A stretch of DNA of 64,000 nucleotides from the NCBI GenBank assembly GCA_903901875.1, contig CAIUSO010000054.1:1-64000 (forward strand). Direction: 5' to 3'. Positions 27,957 through 37,930 of this stretch are shown in pieces. Each line of letters opens with the position of its first letter. Positions within the stretch are counted from its first letter, which is position 1. This DNA comes from an uncultured Geobacteraceae bacterium. GTDB taxonomy: Bacteria > Desulfobacterota > Desulfuromonadia > Geobacterales > Pseudopelobacteraceae. The notes beneath the pieces are model-generated. The model searched no databases. It worked only from the letters and a program-made list of their open reading frames with translations, and had not been told where the DNA came from. A program made the position numbers and the translations under genes.

Positions 27957-28958
27957 TCACCAGTTACCGGTACAGATACCCATGGTCAATCGATGAAGCA
28001 GAGTATATGGCTGTCCACCGGTCTTTGATGACAGGTCACTCCGGTAAAGTTCATCAAAAATACGTTTTATCTCCCTGCGGGAAAAGTTACGGGCCTGTGT
28101 GACAATTTCTCCGAGGAAAAAGGTGTTTATGCCAAGCTCCCTGCTAATATCGGCCGGGGGCATTTTTTTGTCCAGTAACTCCCTCACTCGCCATAATTGA
28201 CGGAAATGACGAGAGAGGGCTCCAATCATCATCGGCGCATCCTCCCCATGTAAAAACAGGGTATCCAGACTCTTGAGCGAGGCGGTCAGGTCGCGCATCC
28301 CCAGATATTTAGCCAGTTCAAAGGCGGTGAACGCCTTGCTGTTACTGGCTATGGTCCGCACATCATCTACGGTAATACGGGATTTAACTCCCACATAGGC
28401 AACCAGTTTCTGAATCTGGGAATTCAGTTCCTGGAGATTGTTACCGATCAGAGCCGCCAGAAGTTCGGCACCGGCCGTTTCAATTGTTTTACCCTGCAAT
28501 GTGGACTCTGACTGAATGAACCCCGGAAGCTTATTATCATACATCCGTTTGTACTCGACCAGAACACCATATTTCTTAAATTCTATGAAGAATTTTTTCC
28601 GTTGATCAATTTTAACACCGGTAAGTATCAGGCAGGTACTCGCCAGGGGATTCATAACATAGGGGAGCATTATCTCAAGGGCATCTGCTTTCAGCTGTTC
28701 AGCCCTCTTGACCAGTACGGCCCGCCGTTCGGAAAACATCGGCAGGGTTTGTGCCGCATCAATGATATCGATCCCCTTTGACTCATTGCCAAAGAACTGA
28801 TTAAAATTAAAATCCTTCAAGCCGGGATCCACTGCCCGCTCCAGCAGCATCTGAACACTTCGATCAAGAAGAAACGCTTCTTCTCCATAGAGAAAACAGA
28901 TCGGCGGTATGACACCCTTTTTCAGGGCGGTTTCAAATTCCTGGGGGGTCATAATCAA
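27957..28958 (-). CDS. holA: DNA polymerase III subunit delta
   Basis: 333 aa, AAA+-like clamp-loader subunit. N-terminal IPPICFLYGEEAFLLDRSVQ, then FNQFFGNESKGIDIIDAAQTLP and VLVKRAEQLK, and the C-terminal HolA collar (MIGALSRHFRQLWRVRELLD). It opens the beta clamp. Overlaps lptE by 4 nt, in the common leuS-lptE-holA order. Confidence 0.92.
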   Translation of the reverse strand: MIMTPQEFETALKKGVIPPICFLYGEEAFLLDRSVQMLLERAVDPGLKDFNFNQFFGNESKGIDIIDAAQTLPMFSERRAVLVKRAEQLKADALEIMLPYVMNPLASTCLILTGVKIDQRKKFFIEFKKYGVLVEYKRMYDNKLPGFIQSESTLQGKTIETAGAELLAALIGNNLQELNSQIQKLVAYVGVKSRITVDDVRTIASNSKAFTAFELAKYLGMRDLTASLKSLDTLFLHGEDAPMMIGALSRHFRQLWRVRELLDKKMPPADISRELGINTFFLGEIVTQARNFSRREIKRIFDELYRSDLSSKTGGQPYTLLHRLTMGICTGNW

Positions 28959-29482
28959 TAGGACTCTTCCAATGCTGAAATAAATGAATGGGCTATGGTT
29001 CGCGCCACCGCATCAAGTGCCTGCTCCTCAGCGTTTCGCTGCCGGGCAAGATCACTATTGGCGGGATACTGACGGGAACCGGAGAGCTGTCCCTTCCAGA
29101 GTGGTGGCACGTCACCTGAACGGGCAATTTCGAGCTCTACATCCAATGCAAGAGAGTAGACAAGGGCCTGATCGAGGGGATTGAAGGAGACCGCTTTACC
29201 GGCGTATTTAACCAGCTTGGCTTTCATTACCAGATCGGCCCTGGCCTCGCTTTCCGCCGGGGTCAATCCGCGCAGGGCATGGAGTTCTTCATAAAAAGCG
29301 CGACGAAGTACGGTTTGAGCTGTTGGACTGATAGTTTCATTGGTGAAAAAGGGTACCCACACCGTCCGTGCTGTCCCCAGACGACCGGTCTGACCGTTGG
29401 TCACCCGATACCCGCACCCTGCAGACAGCAGCAGTAGCAAAACAAGTATCAGGTGACCTGTTCTCCAAACCGCAGAAGTCAT
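28955..29482 (-). CDS. lptE: LptE-like LPS assembly lipoprotein
   Basis: 175 aa. Signal peptide with lipobox [12 protein letters not shown], the family GYR start after the Cys, [25 protein letters not shown], and a C-terminal helix. It is the plug subunit of the LptDE outer-membrane LPS translocon. Between leuS (4-nt overlap) and holA, as in many Proteobacteria. Confidence 0.88.
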   Translation of the reverse strand: MTSAVWRTGHLILVLLLLLSAGCGYRVTNGQTGRLGTARTVWVPFFTNETISPTAQTVLRRAFYEELHALRGLTPAESEARADLVMKAKLVKYAGKAVSFNPLDQALVYSLALDVELEIARSGDVPPLWKGQLSGSRQYPANSDLARQRNAEEQALDAVARTIAHSFISALEESY

Positions 29483-31956
29483 CCCTGGGAGGCCACAATA
29501 TTCACAAGTTTACCCGGTACACTGATTACTTTACGCACCGTGGCTCCTTCGAGAAATTGCATGATTTTCTCGTCTGCCAGGGCGGTGGCTTTTACTTCAT
29601 CTTCTCCGGTCCCTGCCGCAACCGTTATTTTTGAGCGGAGCTTACCATTCACCTGCACCACAATCAGCAGCTCTTCATCAATAGTGGCACTCTCATCAAA
29701 AGACGGCCAATTGCTGCTTGTCAACGGAGTGCTGTTACCGATCCGCTGCCAGAGCTCTTCGGTAATGTGGGGAACGAAGGGGGCCATGAGCAGTACCACA
29801 CTCTGAAGAGCCTCTTTCATTACCGCTGGGAATTGTGGAGACGGAAGGTCCGCCGGCTGCAGCACATTGAGCAGTTCCATCACCGCAGCAATGGCCGTAT
29901 TGAAATGAAACCGTTCCTCAAGATCCTCGGTGACCTTACGAATGGTTTTATGAACAGCCCGGCGCAAACTCCGTTCTTCAGGGGTAAGTGCAGAGATGTC
30001 AAGGTTGCCGGCCCCGGTAATCATTTCAAGACGATCATGGACCAGCTTCCAGATTCTCCCGAGAAAGCGGTATGAACCCTCAACTCCCTGATCATTCCAG
30101 TCCAGATCCTTTTCGGGGGGGGCTGCAAAAAGAGAGAACAGACGGGCGGTGTCGGCACCATATTTTGAAATCAGAGCATCCGGATCCACCACATTTCCCT
30201 TCGATTTACTCATCTTTGAGCCGTCTTTGATAACCATGCCCTGGGTGAGAAGATTTACAAAAGGCTCATCGGCTGAAATATGACCCAGATCCCTCATTAC
30301 TTTGGTAAAAAAGCGTGCGTACAGGAGGTGAAGCACGGCATGTTCAATTCCGCCAATGTACTGATCAACAGACATCCAATGATCAACTTTATCACGATCA
30401 AGAATCCCCTCGGTAAAATCGGGGCAGCAGTAACGGAGGAAATACCATGACGACTGCACAAACGTATCCATCGTATCGGTTTCCCGTCGAGCGGCTTTTC
30501 CGCAGGCAGGACAACTGCACTTCACAAAGGAATCCATCTGGGCCAACGGACTTCCACCTTCACCACTGAAGGCAACATCCTTTGGCAATACCACCGGCAG
30601 ATCGCATTCCGGCACCGCAACAACACCACAACTGTCACAGTAAATAACCGGAATAGGATTTCCCCAGTAACGCTGACGCGAAATTCCCCAGTCACGGAGT
30701 CGGTAATTGACGGTCTTTGTCCCCTCTCCCCGTGACTGGAGATAATCAGCTATGGCACTTTTGGCGTCTCCACTGGCCATGCCGTCAAACTGTCCCGAAT
30801 TTGCCAGAACACCCGCATCGGTAAAAGCCTCTGTCATGGTAGCCGGATCAAGGGTTTCACCGTTCGGCTGAATGACCACTTGTAACGGCAGGTCGTACTT
30901 ACGGGCAAACTCAAAATCCCGCTGATCATGGGTAGGAACAGCCATAACGGCTCCGGTTCCGTAGTCCATCAGCACGAAATTTGCCAAAAAAATCGGCATG
31001 CGGCTACCGGTAAGGGGATTAATACTGTATGATCCAGTGAACACCCCCTCTTTTTCAAAATCGTCGGCGGTGCGCTTTATCCGGTCGGTCTTGCGTGTTT
31101 TTTCGATGAATGCGGCAACCGCCTCGACCCGGTCCGGGGTAGCCAATTCAGTGGCACGGGGATGTTCCGGTGCCAGAGACATAAAGGTGGCACCAAACAC
31201 CGTATCCTGGCGGGTCGTAAATACTTTTATGGCAAGCGGACTGTTTTCAACAGGAAAATCAATTTCGCAGCCAAAACTCTTGCCGATCCAGTTACGCTGC
31301 ATGACAAGAACACGTTCGGGCCAACCGGGAAGCTTATAGGTGTTTTCCAGCAGCTCTTCCGCATAGTCGGTTATGCGGAAAAACCACTGATCCAGCTCCT
31401 TTTGATTCACTTCGGAATCGCATCGCCAGCAACCGCCGTCCTCAACCTGTTCATTGGCAAGCACCGTTTCGCATTTTGGGCACCAGTTAACAAAAGATGT
31501 TTTCTTGTACGCCAATCCCTTTGTGAACATCTCAAGAAAGAGTTTCTGTTCCCATCGGTAATACTCAAGGTCACAGGTTGCCAGTTCACGGTCCCAGTCA
31601 TAGGAGAAGCCCATTTTTTTAATCTGGTTACGCATATAGGCGATATTCTCATGGGTCCAGGTCGCGGGATGACTTTTGTTCTGAATGGCGGCATTTTCTG
31701 CCGGCATCCCGAAGGCGTCCCACCCCATGGGATGCATGACATTAAAACCGCGCATCCTCTTAAATCTGCCGATTACGTCGCCAATGGAATAATTACGGAC
31801 ATGCCCCATATGAATCCTTCCTGACGGATAGGGAAACATTTCGAGAAGGTAGTACTTCTGCTTTTCGGCATGGGGCTCAGCTTTGAATGTTTTTTCAGTA
31901 TCCCAGAGGGATTGCCACTTCTGTTCAACCTCTTTTGGTAAATATTTCAGTTCCAC
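29479..31956 (-). CDS. leuS: Leucyl-tRNA synthetase
   Basis: 825 aa class Ia synthetase. HIGH motif in [15 protein letters not shown], editing domain (about 220-415), zinc-like CxxC pairs ([20 protein letters not shown]), [13 protein letters not shown], anticodon-binding C-terminus. Full length. 18 nt separate its start from the end of cheB. Confidence 0.97.
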   Translation of the reverse strand: MELKYLPKEVEQKWQSLWDTEKTFKAEPHAEKQKYYLLEMFPYPSGRIHMGHVRNYSIGDVIGRFKRMRGFNVMHPMGWDAFGMPAENAAIQNKSHPATWTHENIAYMRNQIKKMGFSYDWDRELATCDLEYYRWEQKLFLEMFTKGLAYKKTSFVNWCPKCETVLANEQVEDGGCWRCDSEVNQKELDQWFFRITDYAEELLENTYKLPGWPERVLVMQRNWIGKSFGCEIDFPVENSPLAIKVFTTRQDTVFGATFMSLAPEHPRATELATPDRVEAVAAFIEKTRKTDRIKRTADDFEKEGVFTGSYSINPLTGSRMPIFLANFVLMDYGTGAVMAVPTHDQRDFEFARKYDLPLQVVIQPNGETLDPATMTEAFTDAGVLANSGQFDGMASGDAKSAIADYLQSRGEGTKTVNYRLRDWGISRQRYWGNPIPVIYCDSCGVVAVPECDLPVVLPKDVAFSGEGGSPLAQMDSFVKCSCPACGKAARRETDTMDTFVQSSWYFLRYCCPDFTEGILDRDKVDHWMSVDQYIGGIEHAVLHLLYARFFTKVMRDLGHISADEPFVNLLTQGMVIKDGSKMSKSKGNVVDPDALISKYGADTARLFSLFAAPPEKDLDWNDQGVEGSYRFLGRIWKLVHDRLEMITGAGNLDISALTPEERSLRRAVHKTIRKVTEDLEERFHFNTAIAAVMELLNVLQPADLPSPQFPAVMKEALQSVVLLMAPFVPHITEELWQRIGNSTPLTSSNWPSFDESATIDEELLIVVQVNGKLRSKITVAAGTGEDEVKATALADEKIMQFLEGATVRKVISVPGKLVNIVASQG

Positions 31957-31974
31957 AGCACGGTCCTTTCGTTC

Positions 31975-33090
31975 TTAAGTAAAACCACCGAGAGTTAATA
32001 TTTCATACGCTACCTGGGAAAGCGGTACACAACGGTCAACGACTCCGGTTGCCACCGCTTCCCGTGGCATACCATACACAACCGCTGACTCTTCCGACTC
32101 GGCAATTACGCCGCCGCCCTGTTCTTTGATACTCCGCACACCTTTACTACCGTCATTACCCATGCCGGTCAGGATGACCGCAACCACCCGTTTGTGATAC
32201 ACCTCCGCGCAGGATTGAAGCATAACATCAACGGATGGTATATATCTGTCAGACTTTGTCGGTTCAACAATTCGTACTTTCACCACCCCGCCACTTGCCT
32301 CAAGTACCATGTTCTTACCACCTGGTGCAATCAATATTGTTCCCGAAAGGACATGATCGCCATCTTCCGCCTCTTTTATGTCAAAGGGGGACGTCTGGTT
32401 GAGACGATCTGCAAATGCCTTGGTGAAACCAGGAGGCATATGCTGGGAGACCACGACGGCAAAGGGATATTTTTTCTCAAACGTTGAAAAAATTTGTTTA
32501 AGAGCCGGAGGCCCTCCCGTTGAAGAACCAATTGCCACCAGGTCAAACTGATGGGAACCGGAACTGGCAGGACGGGCATCGAATGCAGTAAAGGAGGACC
32601 TTAAAGGCTTTGCTCCCGGATCTCCAGTCGGTTTTACGGCAGATAGAACAGAATATCCGGGGAATTCCCTGTTCACAGGTATCTTCCGCAACGAAGGAAG
32701 GGACATAACTTGCAGTACTTTTTTCTGAAGATCCTCTTTGATGGAGAGGAGGTCAAATGAAGCATTCGACGATGGCTTTGGGATAAAGTCGAGGGCACCG
32801 AGCTCCAGTGCCCGGAAGATCTTATCTGCACCGCTTAATGCACTGATAACAATCACCGGGAGAGAGAAACGGATGGTCAATATCCGAAGCAGGGTAAATC
32901 CGTCCATCTTTGGCATTTCAAGATCAAGGGTGACCAGGTCGGGCTTAAGAGCGATGACTTTCTGAATCCCCTCTTCTCCGTCAATTGCATAGCCAACGAC
33001 ATCAACGGCCGGCATCCCCTCCAGCATGCGGGTTATGGTACGGCGGCTGAATGCGGAGTCATCAACAACAACGACTTTCAGTTTTTTCAT
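31975..33090 (-). CDS. cheB: CheB, protein-glutamate methylesterase/deamidase
   Basis: 371 aa. Receiver domain with phospho-acceptor Asp56 in [14 protein letters not shown], a linker of about 55 residues, then the methylesterase with the catalytic Ser in [12 protein letters not shown], His in [16 protein letters not shown] and Asp in [10 protein letters not shown]. It removes methyl groups from chemoreceptors. Overlaps cheR by 4 nt. Confidence 0.95.
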   Translation of the reverse strand: MKKLKVVVVDDSAFSRRTITRMLEGMPAVDVVGYAIDGEEGIQKVIALKPDLVTLDLEMPKMDGFTLLRILTIRFSLPVIVISALSGADKIFRALELGALDFIPKPSSNASFDLLSIKEDLQKKVLQVMSLPSLRKIPVNREFPGYSVLSAVKPTGDPGAKPLRSSFTAFDARPASSGSHQFDLVAIGSSTGGPPALKQIFSTFEKKYPFAVVVSQHMPPGFTKAFADRLNQTSPFDIKEAEDGDHVLSGTILIAPGGKNMVLEASGGVVKVRIVEPTKSDRYIPSVDVMLQSCAEVYHKRVVAVILTGMGNDGSKGVRSIKEQGGGVIAESEESAVVYGMPREAVATGVVDRCVPLSQVAYEILTLGGFT

Positions 33091-33962
33091 AACCGACCTC
33101 CCGTTTTTGCCAGTGGTTTCTGGTAGATCATATCATTTTTAAAATGCCTCAGGGTGAATGAAGTGGAAATATTCATCAATGATTCCGAATGTCCGAGCAG
33201 GAGGAATCCGCCGTCATAGAGTGCCGCGTTGAAAGATTCGATAACCCGTTTTTTTGCAGCACTATCAAAGTAGATGATGACATTACGACAGAATATCAGG
33301 TCTACCTTGCCAAGCATCGCCAGTTTGTTGGTATCAAACAGATTCAGATGACTGAAGGTAACCAGCTCCCGTATGGAGTCTTTAACTTTGTGGCCCCCTT
33401 CCTGCCGGTTAAAATAGAGATTAAGATCCTTTTCAGCAGTGGCCCTGAAGGAAGATGTGCCATAGATAGCCCTCCGGGCATGCTGTAGAACCCGCTGACT
33501 GATGTCGGTACCAATGATTTCGACTTTCCACCCAAACAGTTCTGGCAAAGACTGTATCAGCATGGCAATGGTATATGGCTCTTCACCGGTGGAACATCCG
33601 GCACTCCAGATGCGCAGGGTACGATTTCCCCGTACGGATTTTGCCTTAATGATTTCGGGGATAATTTCATCGGTAAAGGCTTTGAGCTGGAACGACTCCC
33701 GGAAAAAATAGGTTTCGTTTGTCGTCAAAATATCCATGATATCCATCAGTTCTTGATCCTTGCATCGATTAAATCTCAGATAGTGATAATAATCGTTATA
33801 CGTCTTGAGATTCAGTTCGGTAAGACGTCGGGAAAGACGTTTTTCCAAAATATATTTGGAATCAAGTTCAAAAGAGATACCGCAATGCCCGTAGATGAAA
33901 TCTCGCAGAAGGCGAAAATCTTCGTCGGACATGGCAAGACTATTTGATTGAAAGAACTTCAT
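33087..33962 (-). CDS. cheR: CheR, chemoreceptor methyltransferase
   Basis: About 291 aa from [20 protein letters not shown]. The frame is open 51 nt further upstream into the HEAT-repeat gene, but those residues do not look family-like; the start is uncertain. CheR N-terminal helical domain, then SAM-binding [28 protein letters not shown] and [12 protein letters not shown]. It methylates receptor glutamates. Confidence 0.92.
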   Translation of the reverse strand: MKFFQSNSLAMSDEDFRLLRDFIYGHCGISFELDSKYILEKRLSRRLTELNLKTYNDYYHYLRFNRCKDQELMDIMDILTTNETYFFRESFQLKAFTDEIIPEIIKAKSVRGNRTLRIWSAGCSTGEEPYTIAMLIQSLPELFGWKVEIIGTDISQRVLQHARRAIYGTSSFRATAEKDLNLYFNRQEGGHKVKDSIRELVTFSHLNLFDTNKLAMLGKVDLIFCRNVIIYFDSAAKKRVIESFNAALYDGGFLLLGHSESLMNISTSFTLRHFKNDMIYQKPLAKTGGRL

Positions 33963-33981
33963 AATTGCCCAATAGATGTAA

Positions 33982-35835
33982 TTAACTTTGAAATGTAGGG
34001 ATGAACCGGTCACGCTGCGTCAGCATTCTTACTGCCTGCCGGGCGATATCGGGATCACTACTGCCCGCTGCAAATCTGACAACAGCTTCAGAATCCAGAT
34101 CCGGCAGTTCTTCAAGTATCGTCAGGCACGTAATCATCAGCAACCCATCGGCTTTGGTGTACATACGGAGAATAACATCCCACACCCTCTCCGTATCAAT
34201 GGATGCAATTGATTTTAATACGGCGGACTGGACCCAGACGTCATCTTCACTCAATGCCTGTTCAAGAGCATCGAGGGTTGAAGGGTCCCGAATGTTTCCC
34301 AGGGCTTCCGCTGCAGCAATTCGGACATCGGGATCTTCGTCGGCCAGGGCAAGGAGAAGCGTGGATTCAAAATCCTTGACTCTAATATCCCCGATGGCAT
34401 TGACTGCCGCCCTGCGTACCTGGGGATCTTCATCTCTCAAAAGAAGTAACAGATGCTCCCGGCCGTTGAGCGAAGCAGACAGATGTGCGGCGGCTTTTCT
34501 CCGGTTTGGCAGTGAAGAGGAGCAGAGCTGGGAAGCATGGGTCTCAATATTCGAACGGCTTAACTGTGAAAATGATTGCAATGTGGAAACGACAGCACCA
34601 TATACCCGCTGGTCGTCATCATCGATCAAAGAGATTAATTGCGGTATCAATGAATGGGCCCCAAGTTTACCGGCTGCATTCACGGCCGCGTGACGTACCT
34701 CGGGTGACGAGTCTTGTAAGCATGTTTTTATGATAGAAATATCATCCACAAAACCGCATTCGGCAATCAGTTTACAGAGAACAGCACGGCTGCACTCATC
34801 GGATGAACCTCTGGCTACCAGCGACTGAACGGCTTCTCGGCCAAAACAGGTTAAAGAGACAAAGGCTTCATCGGAAAAACGCTCATCGCTGTAAACCTCA
34901 AGTAAAAACGGAATACATCGGGCATCACGCGAAATAACAGTTATCCAGAGTAAAGCGGTGGTTAACTCGGTATCATGTATGTCATGGAGTGGCAGGACTC
35001 CTGTTATGATATACGAACCAACCGATTCCCGTAACGTAGATTCAATAGACGCCCTGGACAGTTGAGACGCTCGCAGGTAGATGTTATGAAGAGCTTTCAG
35101 AGCGGCCCCACGACAATGGCGATCACTTCTGCATAAACCGGAAATCAACAGGCCAAGGGAGCTTTCATCGGATATCGCTCCCAGACATTCATAGACCTCT
35201 TTTTTGAGAATATCCTGTTCGGAAAGAAGTATTACCCCCTCGGGAACGGCAGACGGCTGGGCCAGAGTTTTCAAAGCTCGAAGTACGCTGAAACGAAACA
35301 GCACATCATCACGCTCCAACAAAACCTCAATCAGGCGACTGGCCATTTCAGGTCCATTCGTGAAAGAGTCACGCCCCATATTACCCAACTGTTCCGACGC
35401 CGCCGCAGCGACGTTAATATCCGGGTCACGCAGTAAACGAAGCAATACCGGAATAAAAAGCTGATCACCGATGCTTCCCATGGCATCTACGACGATTTTA
35501 CGTACATCAACGTCCGGGTCATCTGCCATCTCAATCAGAGGGCGAACAGAGACGATGCCAAGCCGAATGACCGCCTCGGCGGCTGAATTTCTCAGTCCGG
35601 CATTACCCTCACTTCGAATAAGCGGGAGAAGTCTCTTGACGTCGGAACTTCCGGGAATACGCGCGACATAACAGTCAACAGCCTCCTTGCGAACGCGCCA
35701 GTTTTCGTCCCCCATGGCAGCGAAATAAGCTTCCTCTGCGGACGGGAGCGGCACCTTTTTAAGCTCCTGCAGGATAGCCCGCCGTACCTCTTCATCTGGT
35801 GAATGAAGTGCAGTATGTATCTCCTGAAAATCCAT
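33982..35835 (-). CDS. HEAT-repeat protein in the chemotaxis cluster
   Basis: 617 aa almost entirely made of HEAT/PBS-lyase-like repeats (for example DEDPQVRRAAVNAIGDIRVK, DEDPDVRIAAAEALGNIRDP, PDVDVRKIVVDAMGSIGD). No enzyme motif, signal peptide or membrane segment, so it is a cytosolic scaffold. Placed between cheW and cheR, it may assemble the CheA-CheW-CheR complex. This is an inference from position. Confidence 0.85.
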   Translation of the reverse strand: MDFQEIHTALHSPDEEVRRAILQELKKVPLPSAEEAYFAAMGDENWRVRKEAVDCYVARIPGSSDVKRLLPLIRSEGNAGLRNSAAEAVIRLGIVSVRPLIEMADDPDVDVRKIVVDAMGSIGDQLFIPVLLRLLRDPDINVAAAASEQLGNMGRDSFTNGPEMASRLIEVLLERDDVLFRFSVLRALKTLAQPSAVPEGVILLSEQDILKKEVYECLGAISDESSLGLLISGLCRSDRHCRGAALKALHNIYLRASQLSRASIESTLRESVGSYIITGVLPLHDIHDTELTTALLWITVISRDARCIPFLLEVYSDERFSDEAFVSLTCFGREAVQSLVARGSSDECSRAVLCKLIAECGFVDDISIIKTCLQDSSPEVRHAAVNAAGKLGAHSLIPQLISLIDDDDQRVYGAVVSTLQSFSQLSRSNIETHASQLCSSSLPNRRKAAAHLSASLNGREHLLLLLRDEDPQVRRAAVNAIGDIRVKDFESTLLLALADEDPDVRIAAAEALGNIRDPSTLDALEQALSEDDVWVQSAVLKSIASIDTERVWDVILRMYTKADGLLMITCLTILEELPDLDSEAVVRFAAGSSDPDIARQAVRMLTQRDRFIPTFQS

Positions 35836-35874
35836 TTTGACCTACTCCCGATCTACAAAAACAGTGGTTGGAAA

Positions 35875-36324
35875 CTACACTCTGCTGCTAAAAAGAGAAT
35901 CAATATCCAGAATCATAAAAACATTTTCAGCCGACAGGCAAACACCCAAAACATACTCCATACCCACTCCGGTAATGGTCTGCAAAGGGGGAAGAATGTC
36001 GGAAACCGGAACGGTAATTACCTCTGTAACATCATCAACCTGAAGGGCAATTAACTGACCGGTCAGCACAACAATGAGCAATTTACCCTGATGTGCCGGG
36101 ATTTCATCGGCCATTCCAAGTCGCTTACGCATGTTCATCACCGGAATGACGGTCCCGCGCAGCGTTATCACGCCATCCAGTATATCGGAAGCACAGGGAA
36201 GTGGTGAAAGATTCTGAGGCACCAGAATCTCACGAATTCTCATGATATCAACGGCAAACAGCTTGTTACCCAGGCTGAAAGTTGCCAACAGAATATGTGT
36301 GACGGTGTGGGGCATGGAATTCAC
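35875..36324 (-). CDS. cheW: CheW coupling protein (short)
   Basis: 149 aa single CheW domain: ILLATFSLGNKLFAVDIMRI, LDGVITLRGTVIPVMNMRKR, LLIVVLTGQLIALQVDDVTE. It couples receptors to CheA. Seven nt downstream of the longer CheW gene. Confidence 0.92.
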   Translation of the reverse strand: MNSMPHTVTHILLATFSLGNKLFAVDIMRIREILVPQNLSPLPCASDILDGVITLRGTVIPVMNMRKRLGMADEIPAHQGKLLIVVLTGQLIALQVDDVTEVITVPVSDILPPLQTITGVGMEYVLGVCLSAENVFMILDIDSLFSSRV

Positions 36325-36330
36325 CGGCTC

Positions 36331-37113
36331 CTACATCAGATCAATATCGGCAATCGTAGTCAGATTCAGAATAATGAACAGTTTTCCGTTACAACGACCG
36401 AGGCCCGATATGAAATCACGATCTATTCCGTCAATAACGACTGGAGCAGCCTCAACGGCATCAGCGGCAATCTGAACAACCTTCATAACTTCATCAACCA
36501 GTAAACCACACAAGGAGTTATTATTTTTTATAACGACAATGCGTTCCTTGCCGGTTACCTCGCCGCTGGAAAGTCCCAGTCGATAACGCATATCAATGAC
36601 AGGGATTATGGTACCTCGAAGCGAGAGTATGCCGGCAATAAATTCAGGTGAACGGGGCACCTCGGTTACGGCCCTCGCTTTGATAATTTCCTTGATATCC
36701 ATGATGTTCACACCATAGACTTCGTTTGAGACCCTGAAGGAGAGATATTCAAGATGGGAGACCGTAACGGCGACTTCTAACACCTCATCTGTAAGGATTG
36801 ACAGTTCATGACACCCGGCGGATTCCCTTCCTGCAAGTATGATTTCAAGGGGTGACTGTGCGGAAGCACCCCGGCTAAAACCGGTGACGTCAGCCCGTGG
36901 TTCCGATGTTTCAGGTGAAGAATGTAAAGAAAGTGAAGACAACCAGGGAAACATCTGGACGTCCATGTCCACCATATCGGCAATCAACACATTTTGACCA
37001 GGCATTTCACACAGCTCGACGGCATGTGGGTGCGGAGCAACGGCGGGCAGAGTGACAGCACCCTCTCCCGGTTTCTCAGACAATGATTTTTTTCTTATTT
37101 TAGCGAGATCCAT
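36331..37113 (-). CDS. CheW-domain protein with N-terminal extension
   Basis: 260 aa. A CheW domain occupies residues about 115-255 (YLSFRVSNEVYGVNIMDIKE; IAGILSLRGTIIPVIDMRYR). The first 110 residues are low-complexity and Pro/Ser/Met-rich, without a recognised domain, and may be a docking segment. Two CheW proteins in tandem suggest they serve different receptors or different array positions. Confidence 0.88.
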   Translation of the reverse strand: MDLAKIRKKSLSEKPGEGAVTLPAVAPHPHAVELCEMPGQNVLIADMVDMDVQMFPWLSSLSLHSSPETSEPRADVTGFSRGASAQSPLEIILAGRESAGCHELSILTDEVLEVAVTVSHLEYLSFRVSNEVYGVNIMDIKEIIKARAVTEVPRSPEFIAGILSLRGTIIPVIDMRYRLGLSSGEVTGKERIVVIKNNNSLCGLLVDEVMKVVQIAADAVEAAPVVIDGIDRDFISGLGRCNGKLFIILNLTTIADIDLM

Positions 37114-37124
37114 GAACGTTTCAC

Positions 37125-37925
37125 CTACACTAACAGTTCATCTTTAATATCATTGATAATAGCAGAGTCAACCAGAGCCGAATTGGAGCCGTAGGCCACA
37201 AGCAGCGCATGTGTTGCCAGTGTATTTATTTTACGGGGCACACCACCACTCAATTCAAAAATACGCTGTACGGCATCCGGCGTAAAGAGCCCGGCAGTGC
37301 CCCCTGCTGCTTCAAGCCTATAATCCAGATACTCCATGATTTCGTCGAGCATAAGCGGCAGTAAATGATAATGGAGCGAAATCCGTTGCCGGAGCGGGTC
37401 AAAGCGGCGTGAAGCCATCAATGGGCGCAGTTCCGGTTGCCCCATGACAATGACGCCAAGCAGGTTACGATCATCGAGCTGAAAATTGGTGAGCAGTCGT
37501 AATTCATCAAATACCTCGGCATCGCTGATCATCTGGGCTTCATCAATCACCAGCACAGGACAGATATCCTGTTCATTGAGAGAATAGACCGCAGAATGAA
37601 TCTGATCAATCAACATATCCTTTGACGCTGCCGGTTGTTCAACATCGAGTATTCTGGCAATGGTTCTCAAAAACTCACATGCGTTAAGACGTGGATTGAT
37701 AATATAACAGAATCGATAACGTGCCCCCATACGATCCATCAACACCCGTGACAGCGTTGTTTTGCCACAACCTATTTCACCGGTCAGCACCGCCAACTCA
37801 CGCTCTTCTACCACATATTCGAGTCTGGCAAGGGCTTCCTCGTGGCCATGACTCAGATATAAAAAACGGGGATCTGGAGTCTTGCTGAACGGTTTTTCCC
37901 GAAAACCAAAATACGATTTGTACAT
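37125..37925 (-). CDS. ExeA/GspA-like AAA ATPase
   Basis: 266 aa. Starts MYKSYFGFREKPFSKTPDPRFLYLS, the standard ExeA-type N-terminus. Walker A LTGEIGCGKTTLSRVL, Walker B PVLVIDEAQMI, sensor and ELSGGVPRKINTLATHALLVA. It lacks the C-terminal membrane and peptidoglycan-binding parts of full ExeA, so it is a cytosolic ATPase, perhaps positioning the chemosensory array or a polar machine. It lies between cheA and cheW. Confidence 0.88.
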   Translation of the reverse strand: MYKSYFGFREKPFSKTPDPRFLYLSHGHEEALARLEYVVEERELAVLTGEIGCGKTTLSRVLMDRMGARYRFCYIINPRLNACEFLRTIARILDVEQPAASKDMLIDQIHSAVYSLNEQDICPVLVIDEAQMISDAEVFDELRLLTNFQLDDRNLLGVIVMGQPELRPLMASRRFDPLRQRISLHYHLLPLMLDEIMEYLDYRLEAAGGTAGLFTPDAVQRIFELSGGVPRKINTLATHALLVAYGSNSALVDSAIINDIKDELLV

Positions 37926-37930
37926 GGCCT

